From contig DATLMV010000088.1 in NCBI GenBank assembly GCA_035537095.1, positions 1 through 64,000 on the forward strand: a DNA stretch of 64,000 nt. The letters are read 5' to 3'. This DNA is from DASWNP01 sp035537095 (lineage in GTDB: Bacteria; Acidobacteriota; Blastocatellia; Pyrinomonadales; Pyrinomonadaceae). The notes under the pieces were generated by a model. The model ran no database searches. It was not told the DNA's origin and saw only the letters and a program-made list of their open reading frames with translations. Both the position numbers and the translations under genes were made by a program. This document shows positions 35,001 through 43,291 of this stretch, piece after piece (positions within the stretch are counted from its first letter, which is position 1; each line of letters starts with the position of its first letter).

Positions 35001-35570
35001 GTTGGTCGCGGGCGAGACGCCGGGCTGCAACTGCGTGAGTTGCACGAAGCTGCGACCGTTCAAGGGCAACTCCCTGACCTGTTCGCCGTTGATGACGCTG
35101 CCGACCGCGCCCGTGTCCTGCTCGATCTGCACGTCGTTGGCGACGATGTCCACCTTCTCGCCGACGCCGCCGACCTCCATCGTCAAGTCCTGCCGCGTCG
35201 TCGTGGCGACGTTGACCGTCACGCTCTCGACGACCGTCTCCTTGAAGCCGGTCTGCGTGGCCGAGATGCGATAGATGCCGATGGGCAACTCAAGCACGGT
35301 GTAGATGCCGTCGTCGCTGGTCTTGACCTCGCGCGTCAGCCCCGTGCCGACCTGCGTCACGACGATTGTCGCGTTGGGCAGGGCCGCGCCGCTCTGGTCA
35401 ACGACCGCGCCGGTGATCTGCCCCGAAGATTTCTGCGCGGCGACCGGCAGCGCGAACAGCAACAACAGCCCGAACGCCGACAAGAGCAACGCACCCCTGC
35501 GCGCCGTCAAAGTTCTCCTCGCGTCTCCGTCGAACAGCGTCGGATTCCTGCGCGGCTTCCACGTAGTCAT
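32034..35570 (-). CDS. Oar-like TonB-dependent outer-membrane receptor
   Basis: A 1178-residue outer-membrane protein. It has a signal peptide (about 25-46, cleavage at VAAQ) and a carboxypeptidase-regulatory-like Ig domain (about 50-130: QITGAVVDQSGAALPNATIV, then GTGLTREVKTSDDGIYTVLE). The plug domain is about 150-270 (LPLNGRSFVQLTQLQPGVSP, SVNGNSTQNNLFLTDGANNN), followed by a large beta-barrel ending in Phe (YSLKLNF), as outer-membrane proteins do. Acidobacteria and Bacteroidota use such receptors for import of large or plant-derived substrates. AGGAG lies 9 nt before the ATG. The downstream TPR/CRTAC1 genes suggest a joint envelope function. Substrate unknown. Confidence 0.92.
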   Translation of the reverse strand: MTTWKPRRNPTLFDGDARRTLTARRGALLLSAFGLLLLFALPVAAQKSSGQITGAVVDQSGAALPNATIVVTQVGTGLTREVKTSDDGIYTVLELPIGIYRISATQTGFKETVVESVTVNVATTTRQDLTMEVGGVGEKVDIVANDVQIEQDTGAVGSVINGEQVRELPLNGRSFVQLTQLQPGVSPATNFDSKNKGLFSGVDFSVNGNSTQNNLFLTDGANNNDTGSNRTVLLYPSIEAIAEFKMLRNSFGPEYGQASGSVISIVTRGGENTFHGSLFYFGRNDKLNAADFFVNRVGGTKDKLRRNDFGGSLGGYIVKNRLFFFYSQEWNKEIRGFTRFGSVPTLLERQGNFSQPRIVNGVNCSGPAIGNGRPGSATQIIPQADLSPAGLLLVGLYPEANVPSPTDCNNWSESTAAPINFREENIRIDYKVSKSNQMFGRYTQDHWDNPAPLLLTAGLWGDDPFPGVESSWQQPSRQAAIKLTSTLGSTAVNEVQFSYSANRISVTPGVGGDINTELNTAVPSFFPESGKTYGGDRPHPVFWGGIAPFNSNRGPDLWSTAPFQNSLDIYSFRDDFSKVAGNHAFKMGFLIDKAAKDEDVGGSGASETPQFWGACCANNSGNYLADVLTRGSRFGFNETNTEPRALLRYTNVEFYVGDTWKVRPNLTLELGARWSFLREPYEANDEISVFDPRFYNPARPASDPCNGLVVPPGTNPCAGIAGASTPREGVNRSLRENNNHLIAPRLGLAWDPWGNGKTAIRMGVGQFFQRERVGPLLGLAGNVPFTLGVAGTRTLDDNGATTFQIDGPPNGAPSRAWDPSNKVPNSWQWNLTVDQQLWSNAVLEVGYVGNRAIHLLTNFDINQPLPANRVQAAFPQNANAFRPYSNFGNILQWARAGSATYHSLQTMFKTRLWSRSQLQMSYTWSHSIATAPLDDSSGGQSVNTRLDTYNGNLDKGNSGINRPHIFVANAIFYLPELKNSNSLLRTVLGGWEYATIATIASGSSLTPNITNGTITNLPGGVSGIATNTGNERPNRVAGVPCRADNGDPTQIINPAAFTLVGARIGQVGNAARGSCLGPGINNFDMSFYKNFTPSWVRGAFGEAARIQFRLELFNAFNHVQFRGDSVQLNVGGGPVTCGAAACSPANTLITGESKPGAFGRAGATRGPREIQYSLKLNF

Positions 35571-35930
35571 AAGAATATTCTCCTGCGAACTTCTTTTGGA
35601 CGGTTAGACCACTTCCCAAACCGGCTTTGCGAGGACGGATAGCGGGGCGAACGAACGAAACTGTGATTGCCTTAAAGCGAAACCGCTTATTACTTCGTGT
35701 GATGGAAAAGAAGAAGACCGACTGAATTTTAAGATATGTCTCGCCGGTCGCCTCTATCTATCACGCTTTAACGGTCGCGTCAATTATTATTTCCCCGCGC
35801 GACGGCAAACGGCGCGTCCGGCGTTCGAAATTCGCGCGCCGCGCGTTGCGCCCGCGACTCCCGCGCGCCGCTCTTCGCCCGCCCGTGGTGTTGATAGTAT
35901 GATTCGTGAAGGAAACGGAGGTTGGAGGGT
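35571..35930. other. 360-base divergent intergenic region
   Basis: This lies between the TonB receptor (minus) and a small exported protein (plus). 35650-35800 is relatively AT-rich and is the likely site of the receptor promoter, but I cannot pick a convincing -35/-10 pair. 35815-35880 is a GC-rich stretch of CGCGC runs. No coding sequence is apparent. Confidence 0.45.
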
Positions 35931-36563
35931 ATGAAGAGACGACTCCTGTTGACGGTCATCGTCGTCGCCGCCGTCTGCACCATCATCGCGCCCGCGCTCA
36001 TGCCGCCGACCGGGGCGCAGCAGCCGCGCCTGCCGGGGAGCGCGCCTGCGGGCAATCCGAAGGATCGGATGGTCGAGGATAAAATCCGCTCGGACGAGAT
36101 CGAGCGCGTGCGGCGCGACGCCGCGCGGACGGAGCAGACGCCGCAGCCCGTCAAGAACTTTCCGCAGATCAAAGAGGACTTCGAGCGGATGCAGATTATC
36201 AACAGCGACGTGCTACAGGCGGGCGCACTCGTCGCCGTGCCGGACTACGGGCGTCTGGCGGAGGCGGCGTCGGAGATAAAGAAACGCGCGGCGCGGCTCA
36301 AGTCCGGCATCTTTCCCGCCGGGACGGAAAAGGCTTCGACCGCGCACGACAAAGAGACGACGCAACCGCGCGACCTCAAAGCGTTGCTCGCCGCGCTCGA
36401 CGACGCGCTTGCCGCGTTCGTTCATAATCCGCTCTTCACGAACCTCCGCGTGGTGGACGCCGAAGATTCAGCCAACGCGCGGCGCGACATCGAAAGCGTC
36501 ATCAAACTCAGCGCCAGAATCAGAAAAGAAGCGACGAAGCTCGCAGAGAACACGCGACGTTGA
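35931..36563 (+). CDS. Exported protein of unknown function
   Basis: A 210-residue protein. The signal peptide is KRRLLLTVIVVAAVCTIIAP with cleavage near TGAQ. The mature part is charged and helical: DEIERVRRDAARTEQTPQPV, then PQIKEDFERMQIINSDVLQA, SEIKKRAARLKSGIFPAGTE and a C-terminal helix, DIESVIKLSARIRKEATKLA. No enzyme motif is seen. The ATG at 35931 has GGAGG at 9-nt spacing; an upstream TTG (35922) is less likely. Divergent from the TonB receptor. Probably a periplasmic helical protein. Confidence 0.75.
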   Translation: MKRRLLLTVIVVAAVCTIIAPALMPPTGAQQPRLPGSAPAGNPKDRMVEDKIRSDEIERVRRDAARTEQTPQPVKNFPQIKEDFERMQIINSDVLQAGALVAVPDYGRLAEAASEIKKRAARLKSGIFPAGTEKASTAHDKETTQPRDLKALLAALDDALAAFVHNPLFTNLRVVDAEDSANARRDIESVIKLSARIRKEATKLAENTRR

Positions 36564-36639
36564 AATCAAAGCCCGCCCGTCGTGAACGTTGAAATCAACG
36601 CTCGCTGGTGATAGTTGGTCGCAGCCGTTCACAATCAGC

Positions 36640-36691
36640 CACAGCCGGTCGCAGCGAATCACATCCGGTTTCGGTCACAGCCAGTCGCAGC
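36640..36691. repeat. Short direct repeat pair in a convergent gap
   Basis: A 16-bp word (CACAGCCGGTCGCAGC) at 36640-36655 recurs at 36676-36691 with one change. The surrounding 100 bp repeats fragments of the same word. This is degenerate low-complexity DNA between two convergent genes. Confidence 0.4.
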
Positions 36692-36735
36692 AGCCCGCCG
36701 TCTTTCGCACTTCAAAGAGCCTGTCAAATTGCGTC

Positions 36736-38646
36736 CTAAAACGTCAGCCCGAAACCGTAGCGGAAAAGGGGGTTGTAGTTTCTGTCGCCGACGTTGACGG
36801 GGATGTCCGACATCCTGCGCGGCCAAGAGAAAGAGAGTTTGCCGGTCGGTCGGAAATCGCCGAAAAGCACGTCGGCGACTCCCTGCCCTTCCGTTCCCGG
36901 CAGCCACGCGGCGACGAACGCATCGCACTTATCAAGTACGTCCTCGATAATCAAGGGGCGGCCCGAGAGCAGCACGACGACGACCGGAACACCTGCGCGC
37001 TTCATGTTCTCGATGGCCGCGACATCCTCGCGCGCGAGCCGCAGGTCTTCGCGGTCGCCGACCATCTCGGCGTAGGGCGTTTCGCCGACGACGACGATGC
37101 CGACATCCGCGCCGCGCGCGCCCGTCCCGTCCTTCGAGTGGGTGACACGCGTATTTCGCGCGACGCTGTTTTGGATGGCCTTGAGAATGGTTGTCCCGCC
37201 CGTCGTCACGTCGCCGCTCGCGCCCTGCCATGCGATTGTCCAGCCGCCGCATTGATTGCCGATGTCGTCCGCGCTCTTGCCGCCGACGTGGATGCGCCGG
37301 AGACGCTTCGACAGAGGGAGCGTCCGCCGCTCGTTCTTGAGCAGCACCAAAGACTGGCTCACGCACGCGCGCGCCACCTGCCGGTGCTCGTCCGAACCGA
37401 AACGGCTGTGCAATCTTCTGTCGGCAAGCTGCGAGCGGTTCTTGTCCAACAGACCCATCGCAAACTTGACGCGCAGGATGCGCCGCACGGCGTCGTCTAT
37501 CCGCGACATTGGCACGCGATTCTCCCTGACGAGTTCGACCAGATGCGCGTAGAGTTCGCGGTACTTGTCGGGAACCATAAACATGTCCATCCCCGCGTTG
37601 ACTGATTGCTCGATCTGGCTTTTGTAGTTGCCGGGCAGAGCGTCAATCGCGTTGTAGTCCGAGATCAGGAAGCCCTCGAAGCCCAACTCCTGTTTGAGAA
37701 TCTCCGTCAGCAGACGCTTGCTGCCCGAACAACGCTCGCCGTTCCAACTGTTGTACGAAGGCATGATCGAACCGACGCCCGCCGCGATTGCCGCCGGATA
37801 ACCCGGCATGTGAATCTCGCGCAACTCCCTTTCGCCGAGACGCGTGTCGCCCTGATCCAATCCCCAACGCGCGGTCGTGTTCGGTCGGGGCACGCCCGTT
37901 CCCCATGTCGTGCCGCCGTCGGCGATGAAATGCTTGGCGCACGCGAGCACGCTCAGGGGGTCGGAGAGGTCTGCGCCCTGATAGCCGCGCACCGCCGCCT
38001 CGCCGAGCGTGCGCGCCAACTCCGGCGACTCGCCGAAGCCTTCGTAAGTCCGCCCCCAACGCTCGTCGCGCGGGACGGTGACGCACGGCGCGAACGTCCA
38101 GTTGATTCCCGTCGCCCTGACCTCGACGGCGGTGATGCGCGCCGCACGCTCGACGAGACGCGGGTTGCGCGTGCAGCCCAGACCGATGTTGTGCGGGAAG
38201 ACGACCGCGCCGAGCACGTTGCTGTGACCGTGCACGGCGTCAACGCCGTAGAGCAGCGGAATCGCCAGACGCGTCCGCAGAGAGCGCGTCTGGTAGCTGT
38301 CGTACATGTCCGTCCAATCGCGCAAGGTGTTGCCCGACGGCGGGTCGGCGTTGCCGCCGCTCAAGAGCGAACCCAAGAAATACCGCTCCACGTCGCCCGC
38401 ATCCTTGAGGCCCGTGATCTCGGCCTGCGTCATCTGCCCGACCTTCTCTTCCAGACTCATGCGCGACATCAGCGCACGTATCCGCCCGTCAAACGACGAC
38501 AGACGCCGCGCTGCCATGCGCGCAGCGCGCCCTCCGCCTCCGCCTCTGCGTCCCTGCGCGTTCAAGAACGCGGGGAAGGCCAGACCAAACGCACCGGCTG
38601 TGGCCGACGACTTGATGAACTTGCGGCGTGTGATTTTTCTCTTCAT
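36736..38646 (-). CDS. Glycoside hydrolase family 3 beta-glucosidase, Tat-exported
   Basis: A 636-residue enzyme hydrolysing terminal beta-glucosides of oligo- or polysaccharides. The N-terminus MKRKITRRKFIKSSATAGAF is a twin-arginine signal. The (beta/alpha)8 domain starts LMSRMSLEEKVGQMTQAEIT and includes WTFAPCVTVPRDERWGRTYE and the substrate-contacting AKHFIADGGT. The nucleophile is Asp330 in FLISDYNAID. The second alpha/beta sandwich domain (about 400-620) contains QSLVLLKNERRTLPLSK and GDREDLRLA, with the usual acid/base region. A longer frame to 38742 ignores the Tat signal. Monocistronic, convergent with the small exported protein. Confidence 0.92.
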   Translation of the reverse strand: MKRKITRRKFIKSSATAGAFGLAFPAFLNAQGRRGGGGGRAARMAARRLSSFDGRIRALMSRMSLEEKVGQMTQAEITGLKDAGDVERYFLGSLLSGGNADPPSGNTLRDWTDMYDSYQTRSLRTRLAIPLLYGVDAVHGHSNVLGAVVFPHNIGLGCTRNPRLVERAARITAVEVRATGINWTFAPCVTVPRDERWGRTYEGFGESPELARTLGEAAVRGYQGADLSDPLSVLACAKHFIADGGTTWGTGVPRPNTTARWGLDQGDTRLGERELREIHMPGYPAAIAAGVGSIMPSYNSWNGERCSGSKRLLTEILKQELGFEGFLISDYNAIDALPGNYKSQIEQSVNAGMDMFMVPDKYRELYAHLVELVRENRVPMSRIDDAVRRILRVKFAMGLLDKNRSQLADRRLHSRFGSDEHRQVARACVSQSLVLLKNERRTLPLSKRLRRIHVGGKSADDIGNQCGGWTIAWQGASGDVTTGGTTILKAIQNSVARNTRVTHSKDGTGARGADVGIVVVGETPYAEMVGDREDLRLAREDVAAIENMKRAGVPVVVVLLSGRPLIIEDVLDKCDAFVAAWLPGTEGQGVADVLFGDFRPTGKLSFSWPRRMSDIPVNVGDRNYNPLFRYGFGLTF

Positions 38647-38864
38647 AAGGATTGACGGCGATTCGTTGGACTCGGGATGGGAGAGCGTTTTCGTCGGGCG
38701 CGATATTGTTTTATCAGGCCCGCGCGAGTCAAGAAAAATCATCGGGGACGCGGGCGCGGGCGTGCCGCAGGAAAGTGGGAACGCGCCGAACGAAAGCGTG
38801 CGCGCGTTTTAATAACGCGAGGGACTTGCGCTCGATGTTTGATGAGAAGATTCGTGCATCAAAA

Positions 38865-40988
38865 TTATTCCGGCTGGCTGCGGTAAACGTCTTCAATGCT
38901 GGCGCGCAGCAGTTCGGCGACGCTCCATGCTTGCGCGATGCAGCCGCGCGGCGCGTGCGGAGCGTCGCCGTCGAATATCTCGGAGACATGTCCGAGTCCG
39001 GCTTCGTGCAGGTGCGTCAAGAAGTTTGCGAGCCAGCCACGCGCGCGCGCGCGCGCTTCGTCTTTGGCTTCGTGCGTCTTGATATAAGCGGTGATGAACG
39101 GCCCCAGCAGCCACGCCCAGACCGTGCCCTGATGATATGCGCCGTCACGACCGAGTGCATCGCCCTCGTAGCGTCCTCGATAGCGCGGGTCGCGCGGCGA
39201 GAGACTCCGCAGCCCGTAGGGCGTGAGCAGTTCGCGCTCGACCGTGGCGACGACTTTGCGCGCACGCTCGCCCGCGAGCAGCGAATGCGCGAGGCTGACG
39301 GCGAGAATCTGATTGGGTCGAATCGAAGCGTCGCGCATCTCACCCGCGATCACGTCGTAGAGACAGCCCTCCGCTTCGTTCCAGAACTGTTCGTTGAAAC
39401 TCGCGCGCGCACGCTCCGCCATCGAAGCATATTCGCGCGCACGCTCCGCGTCGTCGAACCTTCCCGCCAACTCCGCCAGCACGCGCAGGGCGTTGTACCA
39501 GAGCGCCTGAATCTCGACCGCCTTGCCCGCGCGCGGCGTCACCACCCAGTCGCCGACCTTCGCATCCATCCATGTCAACTGCACACCGCCCGCGCCCGCC
39601 GCGAGCAAGCCGTCGGCGTCCAGACGTATCCCGTAGCGCGTGCCGCGCACGTGCCACGCGACGATGCCGGTCAGGACTTCGTACAGATGCGCGCGCACGA
39701 AGTCGTAGTCGCCCGCGTAGTGCAGCAGCGAGCGGACGGCCTCGAAGAACCAGAGCGTCGCGTCGGCGGTATTGTAGTCGGGCGTCTCGCCCGCATCGGG
39801 GAAACGGTTGGGGAGCATCCCCTCGCTCGCGTGGCGCGCAAACTCCGAGAGGATGCGGCGCGCCGTCTCGAAGCGTCCCGTGACGAGCGCGAGGCCGGGC
39901 AGCGCGATCATCGTGTCGCGCCCCCAATCGCCGAACCAATGATAACCGGCGATGACGGTCTGCTGCTCGCCGCGCGCGACGATGTAAGCGTCGCTCGCCG
40001 GGACGAGCGCGGCGACCAGTTCATTCCCGGAGACGAGCGAGGCGAGCAGTTCGTCGCCGGACACGAGTTCGTTATCGCGGATGCTGTTGGCTTCCGTTTC
40101 GGAGACGTTGTTCGCTTCCGTTTCGGAGATGAGTTTGTTTCCGGAGACGCCGCCGCGCGCGACCGGCGCGCGGCGCGCGATTTCCGCGCGAATAATTTCA
40201 TCTACGCCGCTTAACGTCCGGCGTGTGGTGGAAGCGACGAGATGGAGGCGCGTGCGGGCGCGCATGTCAGATGTGAAGACGACGGGGCAGAACAAGTCTT
40301 CTCGAAAGTCGAAGCCGCGCTCGCGCTCCGCAGGGTATTCGAGATTACGATACCAGTAACCGGCGGGCTCGAAGTCGTCCGCGTCGTGCGCGAGTCGGAG
40401 CGCGGGCAGGTCTGCGTAAGGCTCGAAGGTGAGCAGGTTCTCCCCCGTCTGCAACTGCGGATTGAGCCGTTCGTTCTCGTGCGCGAGGCTGTGATAATCG
40501 CGGCAGGCGACGAGCGGGCGCACTTCGAGGCGGCAACTCCCGCGCGCGTGCGAAGCGTCGGCGACATCTGCGGCGGCATCGTTTGCTTCCTTCAGTTCAT
40601 ATCGCACGACGGTCGTATTCTCGCCGTGAATCATGCAGACGGACTTTTCTATTTCTATCCCTGCGACGCTGTACGTGAAAATGGGGAAGGGGTCGAGCCG
40701 GAAGCCCGTCTGAAGTTCATGGCCGCGCGGGTGGACGACGTTCGGATACTGATTCGCCGACAGGTCGAACCGCCGACTGCCTACGACGAGCGTCTCTTCG
40801 AGTTTCGAGAGCAGCACGATGCGCCCGAGCGGCGGGCGCGTCGCGGCGACGAGCAGTCCGTGATAGCGGCGCGTATTTGTATTCGTGATGGTCGAAGAAG
40901 CATAGCCGCCGAGCCCGTTCGTCTCCAACCACTCGCGCGCCAGCGCCAGCGACAGGTTCGCGCACGTCTCTCGTCCAAAGCGAATCAA
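38865..40988 (-). CDS. Amylo-alpha-1,6-glucosidase / glycogen debranching enzyme (GH133-like)
   Basis: A 707-residue cytoplasmic enzyme. The N-terminal domain (WLETNGLGGYASSTITNTNT, RRYHGLLVA) is the bacterial/archaeal debranching N-domain. The C-terminal (alpha/alpha)6 barrel contains GYHWFGDWGRDTMIALPGLA, in which the Asp residues are catalytic candidates, then FPDAGETPDYNTADATLWF, KVGDWVVTPRAGKAVEIQAL, and YHQGTVWAWLLGPF. It removes alpha-1,6 branches from glycogen or maltodextrins. The likely start is TTG at 40988, 6 nt after GGAG, giving the family-like MIRFGRE. About residues 278-325 hold an irregular repeat insert (SETEAN, VSGNEL, VSGDEL). Confidence 0.88.
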   Translation of the reverse strand: MIRFGRETCANLSLALAREWLETNGLGGYASSTITNTNTRRYHGLLVAATRPPLGRIVLLSKLEETLVVGSRRFDLSANQYPNVVHPRGHELQTGFRLDPFPIFTYSVAGIEIEKSVCMIHGENTTVVRYELKEANDAAADVADASHARGSCRLEVRPLVACRDYHSLAHENERLNPQLQTGENLLTFEPYADLPALRLAHDADDFEPAGYWYRNLEYPAERERGFDFREDLFCPVVFTSDMRARTRLHLVASTTRRTLSGVDEIIRAEIARRAPVARGGVSGNKLISETEANNVSETEANSIRDNELVSGDELLASLVSGNELVAALVPASDAYIVARGEQQTVIAGYHWFGDWGRDTMIALPGLALVTGRFETARRILSEFARHASEGMLPNRFPDAGETPDYNTADATLWFFEAVRSLLHYAGDYDFVRAHLYEVLTGIVAWHVRGTRYGIRLDADGLLAAGAGGVQLTWMDAKVGDWVVTPRAGKAVEIQALWYNALRVLAELAGRFDDAERAREYASMAERARASFNEQFWNEAEGCLYDVIAGEMRDASIRPNQILAVSLAHSLLAGERARKVVATVERELLTPYGLRSLSPRDPRYRGRYEGDALGRDGAYHQGTVWAWLLGPFITAYIKTHEAKDEARARARGWLANFLTHLHEAGLGHVSEIFDGDAPHAPRGCIAQAWSVAELLRASIEDVYRSQPE
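40020..40155. repeat. Irregular in-frame tandem repeat inside the debranching enzyme gene
   Basis: On the coding strand the word GTCTCCGGAAA with variants recurs in units of 21, 24 and 30 bp. It encodes VSGNKLI, SETEANN, VSETEANS, VSGDELLASL and VSGNELVAAL. It sits between the N-terminal domain and the catalytic barrel and keeps the frame. Confidence 0.7.
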
Positions 40989-41117
40989 TAACAACTCCCG
41001 CCCAAAGTTGACTCAAAAGTTAACTCAAACGCCGGAACGTCTGTCGCCGTCGCCGCGAACCCGCATAGCAATATTGACACAGCAGCGACGTTCAGATGCC
41101 CGACGCCGCGCGTCGCT

Positions 41118-41474
41118 TCAATGCATGCGAAACGGGCCGCCCGCCGGTTCGGGTTCGAGTTCGGGGCGCGTCGAATCCTGTACGACCTCGTGCATCTCAA
41201 GGACGTTCGGTTTCGGATAGGCGTCCTTCGGGAGCGTGCCGGACTGCGCGTGCCCTTTGACGAAGGCATCGGAGCGCACCCAGTTGAGGAAATCCTGTCG
41301 GCTCTGCCAGACGGTGAAGACGACGTATGGGTCGCCCTCGTTGACGGGGCGCAGCACTTGATTGGAGACGAAGCCCTCCATCTTGTCCACCAGTCCCGCG
41401 CGCTCTCGAAAGACACGCTCGAACGCTTCCCCGTATTCCGGTTTGACGTAGATACGATTCGCAACTGTGATCAT
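41118..41474 (-). CDS. HmoA/ABM-family monooxygenase-like protein
   Basis: A 118-residue ferredoxin-like dimeric fold of the antibiotic-biosynthesis/heme-degrading monooxygenase family. The N-terminal strand MITVANRIYVKPEYGEAFER, the GFVSNQVLRP strand, and YVVFTVWQSRQDFLNWVRSD (Trp and Asn positions typical of HmoA) support this. Whether it degrades heme cannot be told from sequence alone. GGAGG lies 8 nt before the ATG at 41474; the longer frame to 41519 has no such site. A MITE-like repeat follows upstream. Confidence 0.8.
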   Translation of the reverse strand: MITVANRIYVKPEYGEAFERVFRERAGLVDKMEGFVSNQVLRPVNEGDPYVVFTVWQSRQDFLNWVRSDAFVKGHAQSGTLPKDAYPKPNVLEMHEVVQDSTRPELEPEPAGGPFRMH

Positions 41475-41537
41475 CTCCGACCCCTCCTCAAGTTGATTAC
41501 CATCAAGAGCACCCAACAAAACCGCGCAAGAAATTAA

Positions 41538-41723
41538 ACAGGGATTGACAGGATAGACAGGATGAGAAGAAGGTTAAAAGGGGAAAAGGGAAACGGGTAA
41601 AGGGAGAAAAACGAAACACGCAGTTACCTCTTACCTTTAACCTCTTGGCCCTTGTACCCTTTCCCCCTTTAACCTTTTCCCTTTCCCCTTTGTTCTTATC
41701 CTGTTTATCCTGTCCATCCCTGT
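41538..41723. repeat. MITE-like element (copy 2)
   Basis: Ends are ACAGGGATTGACAGGAT on the left and the inverse of ACAGGGATGGACAGGAT on the right. The inverted similarity continues over about 27 bp. G/A-rich heptamers (GGGGAAA type) on the left mirror C/T-rich ones on the right. The ends match those of 4941-5136. The centre shares only the word TAACTGC, in inverted orientation, with the other copies. Confidence 0.8.
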
Positions 41724-41732
41724 TGATTCTGC

Positions 41733-42929
41733 CTACCCCGGCCAACTGATGCGCGTCGCGCCGACGAGTTGCGCGAGCCGCGCCGCCGCTTCTTCGAGCA
41801 GGCGCCGCCGTGCGCGTGTGACGCGCACATTGCGTTCCCAGAACAGGCGTCGAATCTCCAGAAGGCTCCCGGCACGGTGAAACTTCGGGTCGAGCCTCCC
41901 GACCAGACGGTCGCCTTCGAGCATCGGCAGCACGTAATAACCATACTGTCGCTTCGGTTCAGGCACAAACGCCTCGAAGCGATAATCGAAATCGAAGAGA
42001 CGGAGCGCGCGTGCGCGGTCGCGCAAGACGGGGTCGAACGGGCAGAGCAGGCGCATCCGCGCGGGCGGTTCGGGGAGCCTACGGAGACGCTGCTCCCAAT
42101 CGTTCAAAGCGTAGGCCGGACGCGGCGGCGCATCGTCGCGCGCTTCCAGAAGCACCGCGCTGATGCGCCCCTCTCGCGCGGCCTCCGCGCACCACTCTCG
42201 CGCCTGCGACGCTTCGATAGCCTTCCAGAAGTCCGCGATCTCCTTCGGCGTCGCCACGACCAGACGCTCCAAAGCCGTGCTGCAAGCCCACTCGACGTGC
42301 TCCGCCAGCGACGGCGCGGGCGCGCGGTGTTCGTCGGGGAAGACGCGCTCCGTCAGGTCATAGACCTTTTGAAAACCGTCGCGGCGCGCGACGACGAGTT
42401 CGCCCGTCGTCCAGAGAAATTCGAGCGCGGCCTTCTGCGGCTCCCAGCCCCACCACGCCGAAGCTCCGGCAGCGCGCGTCTCGTGCTCGAAGTCCTGCGA
42501 GCGGAGCGGGCCTTCGCGCGTGATGCGCTCGCGCACATAGACGAGCATCTTCTCCGGCTCGCCGCCCATGCGCTCGCCCCACCAGCGATGCGCGCGCAGG
42601 CGTTCCCGCTCGCGCGCGAAACGCAGCTTCCAATGCGCGAACCACTTCGTCGGGATAGCCGAGGCGTCGTGCGTCCAATGTTCAAAGAGGGTGCGGTCTT
42701 GTTCGAGCAGACGTTGAAGATCGGCGTGACGATAATGGTCGGCGCGGCTGGCGAGCGTCAGGTGATGCGCGCGTTCGACGACGTTGATTGAGTCGAGTTG
42801 CACGAAGCCCATCCGCTCGACGAGTTTGCGGAGCGCATCACGCGACAGGCGGCGGCGCGGGTCTGCGAGCAACCCCTGCGCGTCCATCAGCAGACGCCGC
42901 GCCGATTCAGTTTTGACGACCGGCAGCAT
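41733..42929 (-). CDS. YcaQ-like winged-helix DNA glycosylase (crosslink unhooking)
   Basis: A 398-residue protein of the HTH_42/YcaQ family, close to the usual 400. These enzymes excise alkylated bases and unhook interstrand crosslinks. The signature QLDSINVVERAHHLTLASR (family QxD catalytic region) is present. So are the WTHDASAIPTKWFAHW and REGPLRSQDFEHETRAAGAS winged-helix segments, and the C-terminal RLLCPFDPVLRDRARALRLF motif with FEAFVPEPKRQYGYYVLPML. The start at 42929 lies 8 bp after the DUF4186 stop, so they are co-transcribed. The longer frame to 43031 overlaps that gene. Confidence 0.88.
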   Translation of the reverse strand: MLPVVKTESARRLLMDAQGLLADPRRRLSRDALRKLVERMGFVQLDSINVVERAHHLTLASRADHYRHADLQRLLEQDRTLFEHWTHDASAIPTKWFAHWKLRFARERERLRAHRWWGERMGGEPEKMLVYVRERITREGPLRSQDFEHETRAAGASAWWGWEPQKAALEFLWTTGELVVARRDGFQKVYDLTERVFPDEHRAPAPSLAEHVEWACSTALERLVVATPKEIADFWKAIEASQAREWCAEAAREGRISAVLLEARDDAPPRPAYALNDWEQRLRRLPEPPARMRLLCPFDPVLRDRARALRLFDFDYRFEAFVPEPKRQYGYYVLPMLEGDRLVGRLDPKFHRAGSLLEIRRLFWERNVRVTRARRRLLEEAAARLAQLVGATRISWPG

Positions 42930-42937
42930 CTCTCTTT

Positions 42938-43291
42938 TCAACCGTGCTCCTTGAGCCAACGCTCGATGACGCTGACGACGTAGGCTCGCTCCGCCGCGTC
43001 GAGCGCGCGTCCTTTTGGTATCCCGTGCCACTTCTGTAGACAGCCCCGACAGCAGGTCGCCGTCCCGTGCTGCGCGATGAAGACCGGATGATGCGCCAGA
43101 GGGGTCTGTTTCCCGTCGTTCGCGGGAGCGGCGGGAGCCAGACGCTTCTCGATGAAATCGGCGGCGTGTTCAAGCACCACAGGCAATCCCTTGCGGCGCA
43201 GGTATTCCAGTTCCTTGCCGCGCAGGCTGAATCGCCGCCGGAAGGGCGAGCGTTCGAGAGCGGCGAAGACCTCATCAAGCGTCGCGTCCAT
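42938..43291 (-). CDS. DUF4186 family protein
   Basis: A 117-residue protein of the small DUF4186 family. It contains the typical FSLRGKELEYLRRKGLPVVL, HHPVFIAQHGTATCCRGCLQ with a CxxC-like cysteine cluster, and KWHGIPKGRALDAAERAYVV. The conserved Cys and His residues could bind metal, but the biochemical role is unknown. Upstream partner of the YcaQ-like gene in an apparent two-gene operon, which weakly suggests a link to DNA damage. Confidence 0.82.
   Translation of the reverse strand: MDATLDEVFAALERSPFRRRFSLRGKELEYLRRKGLPVVLEHAADFIEKRLAPAAPANDGKQTPLAHHPVFIAQHGTATCCRGCLQKWHGIPKGRALDAAERAYVVSVIERWLKEHG

Noticed and set aside
33351..35642. 763-codon open frame on the plus strand
   Set aside because: It lies fully antisense to the TonB receptor, has no family features, and mirrors the codon bias of the real gene. 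Same for long antisense frames at 9364-11346, 11347-12924, 46667-48460, 45377-46606 and 5220-6329.
41733..43031. Longer YcaQ-like start at 43031
   Set aside because: It would overlap most of the DUF4186 C-terminal coding region and adds a basic tail not seen in the family.
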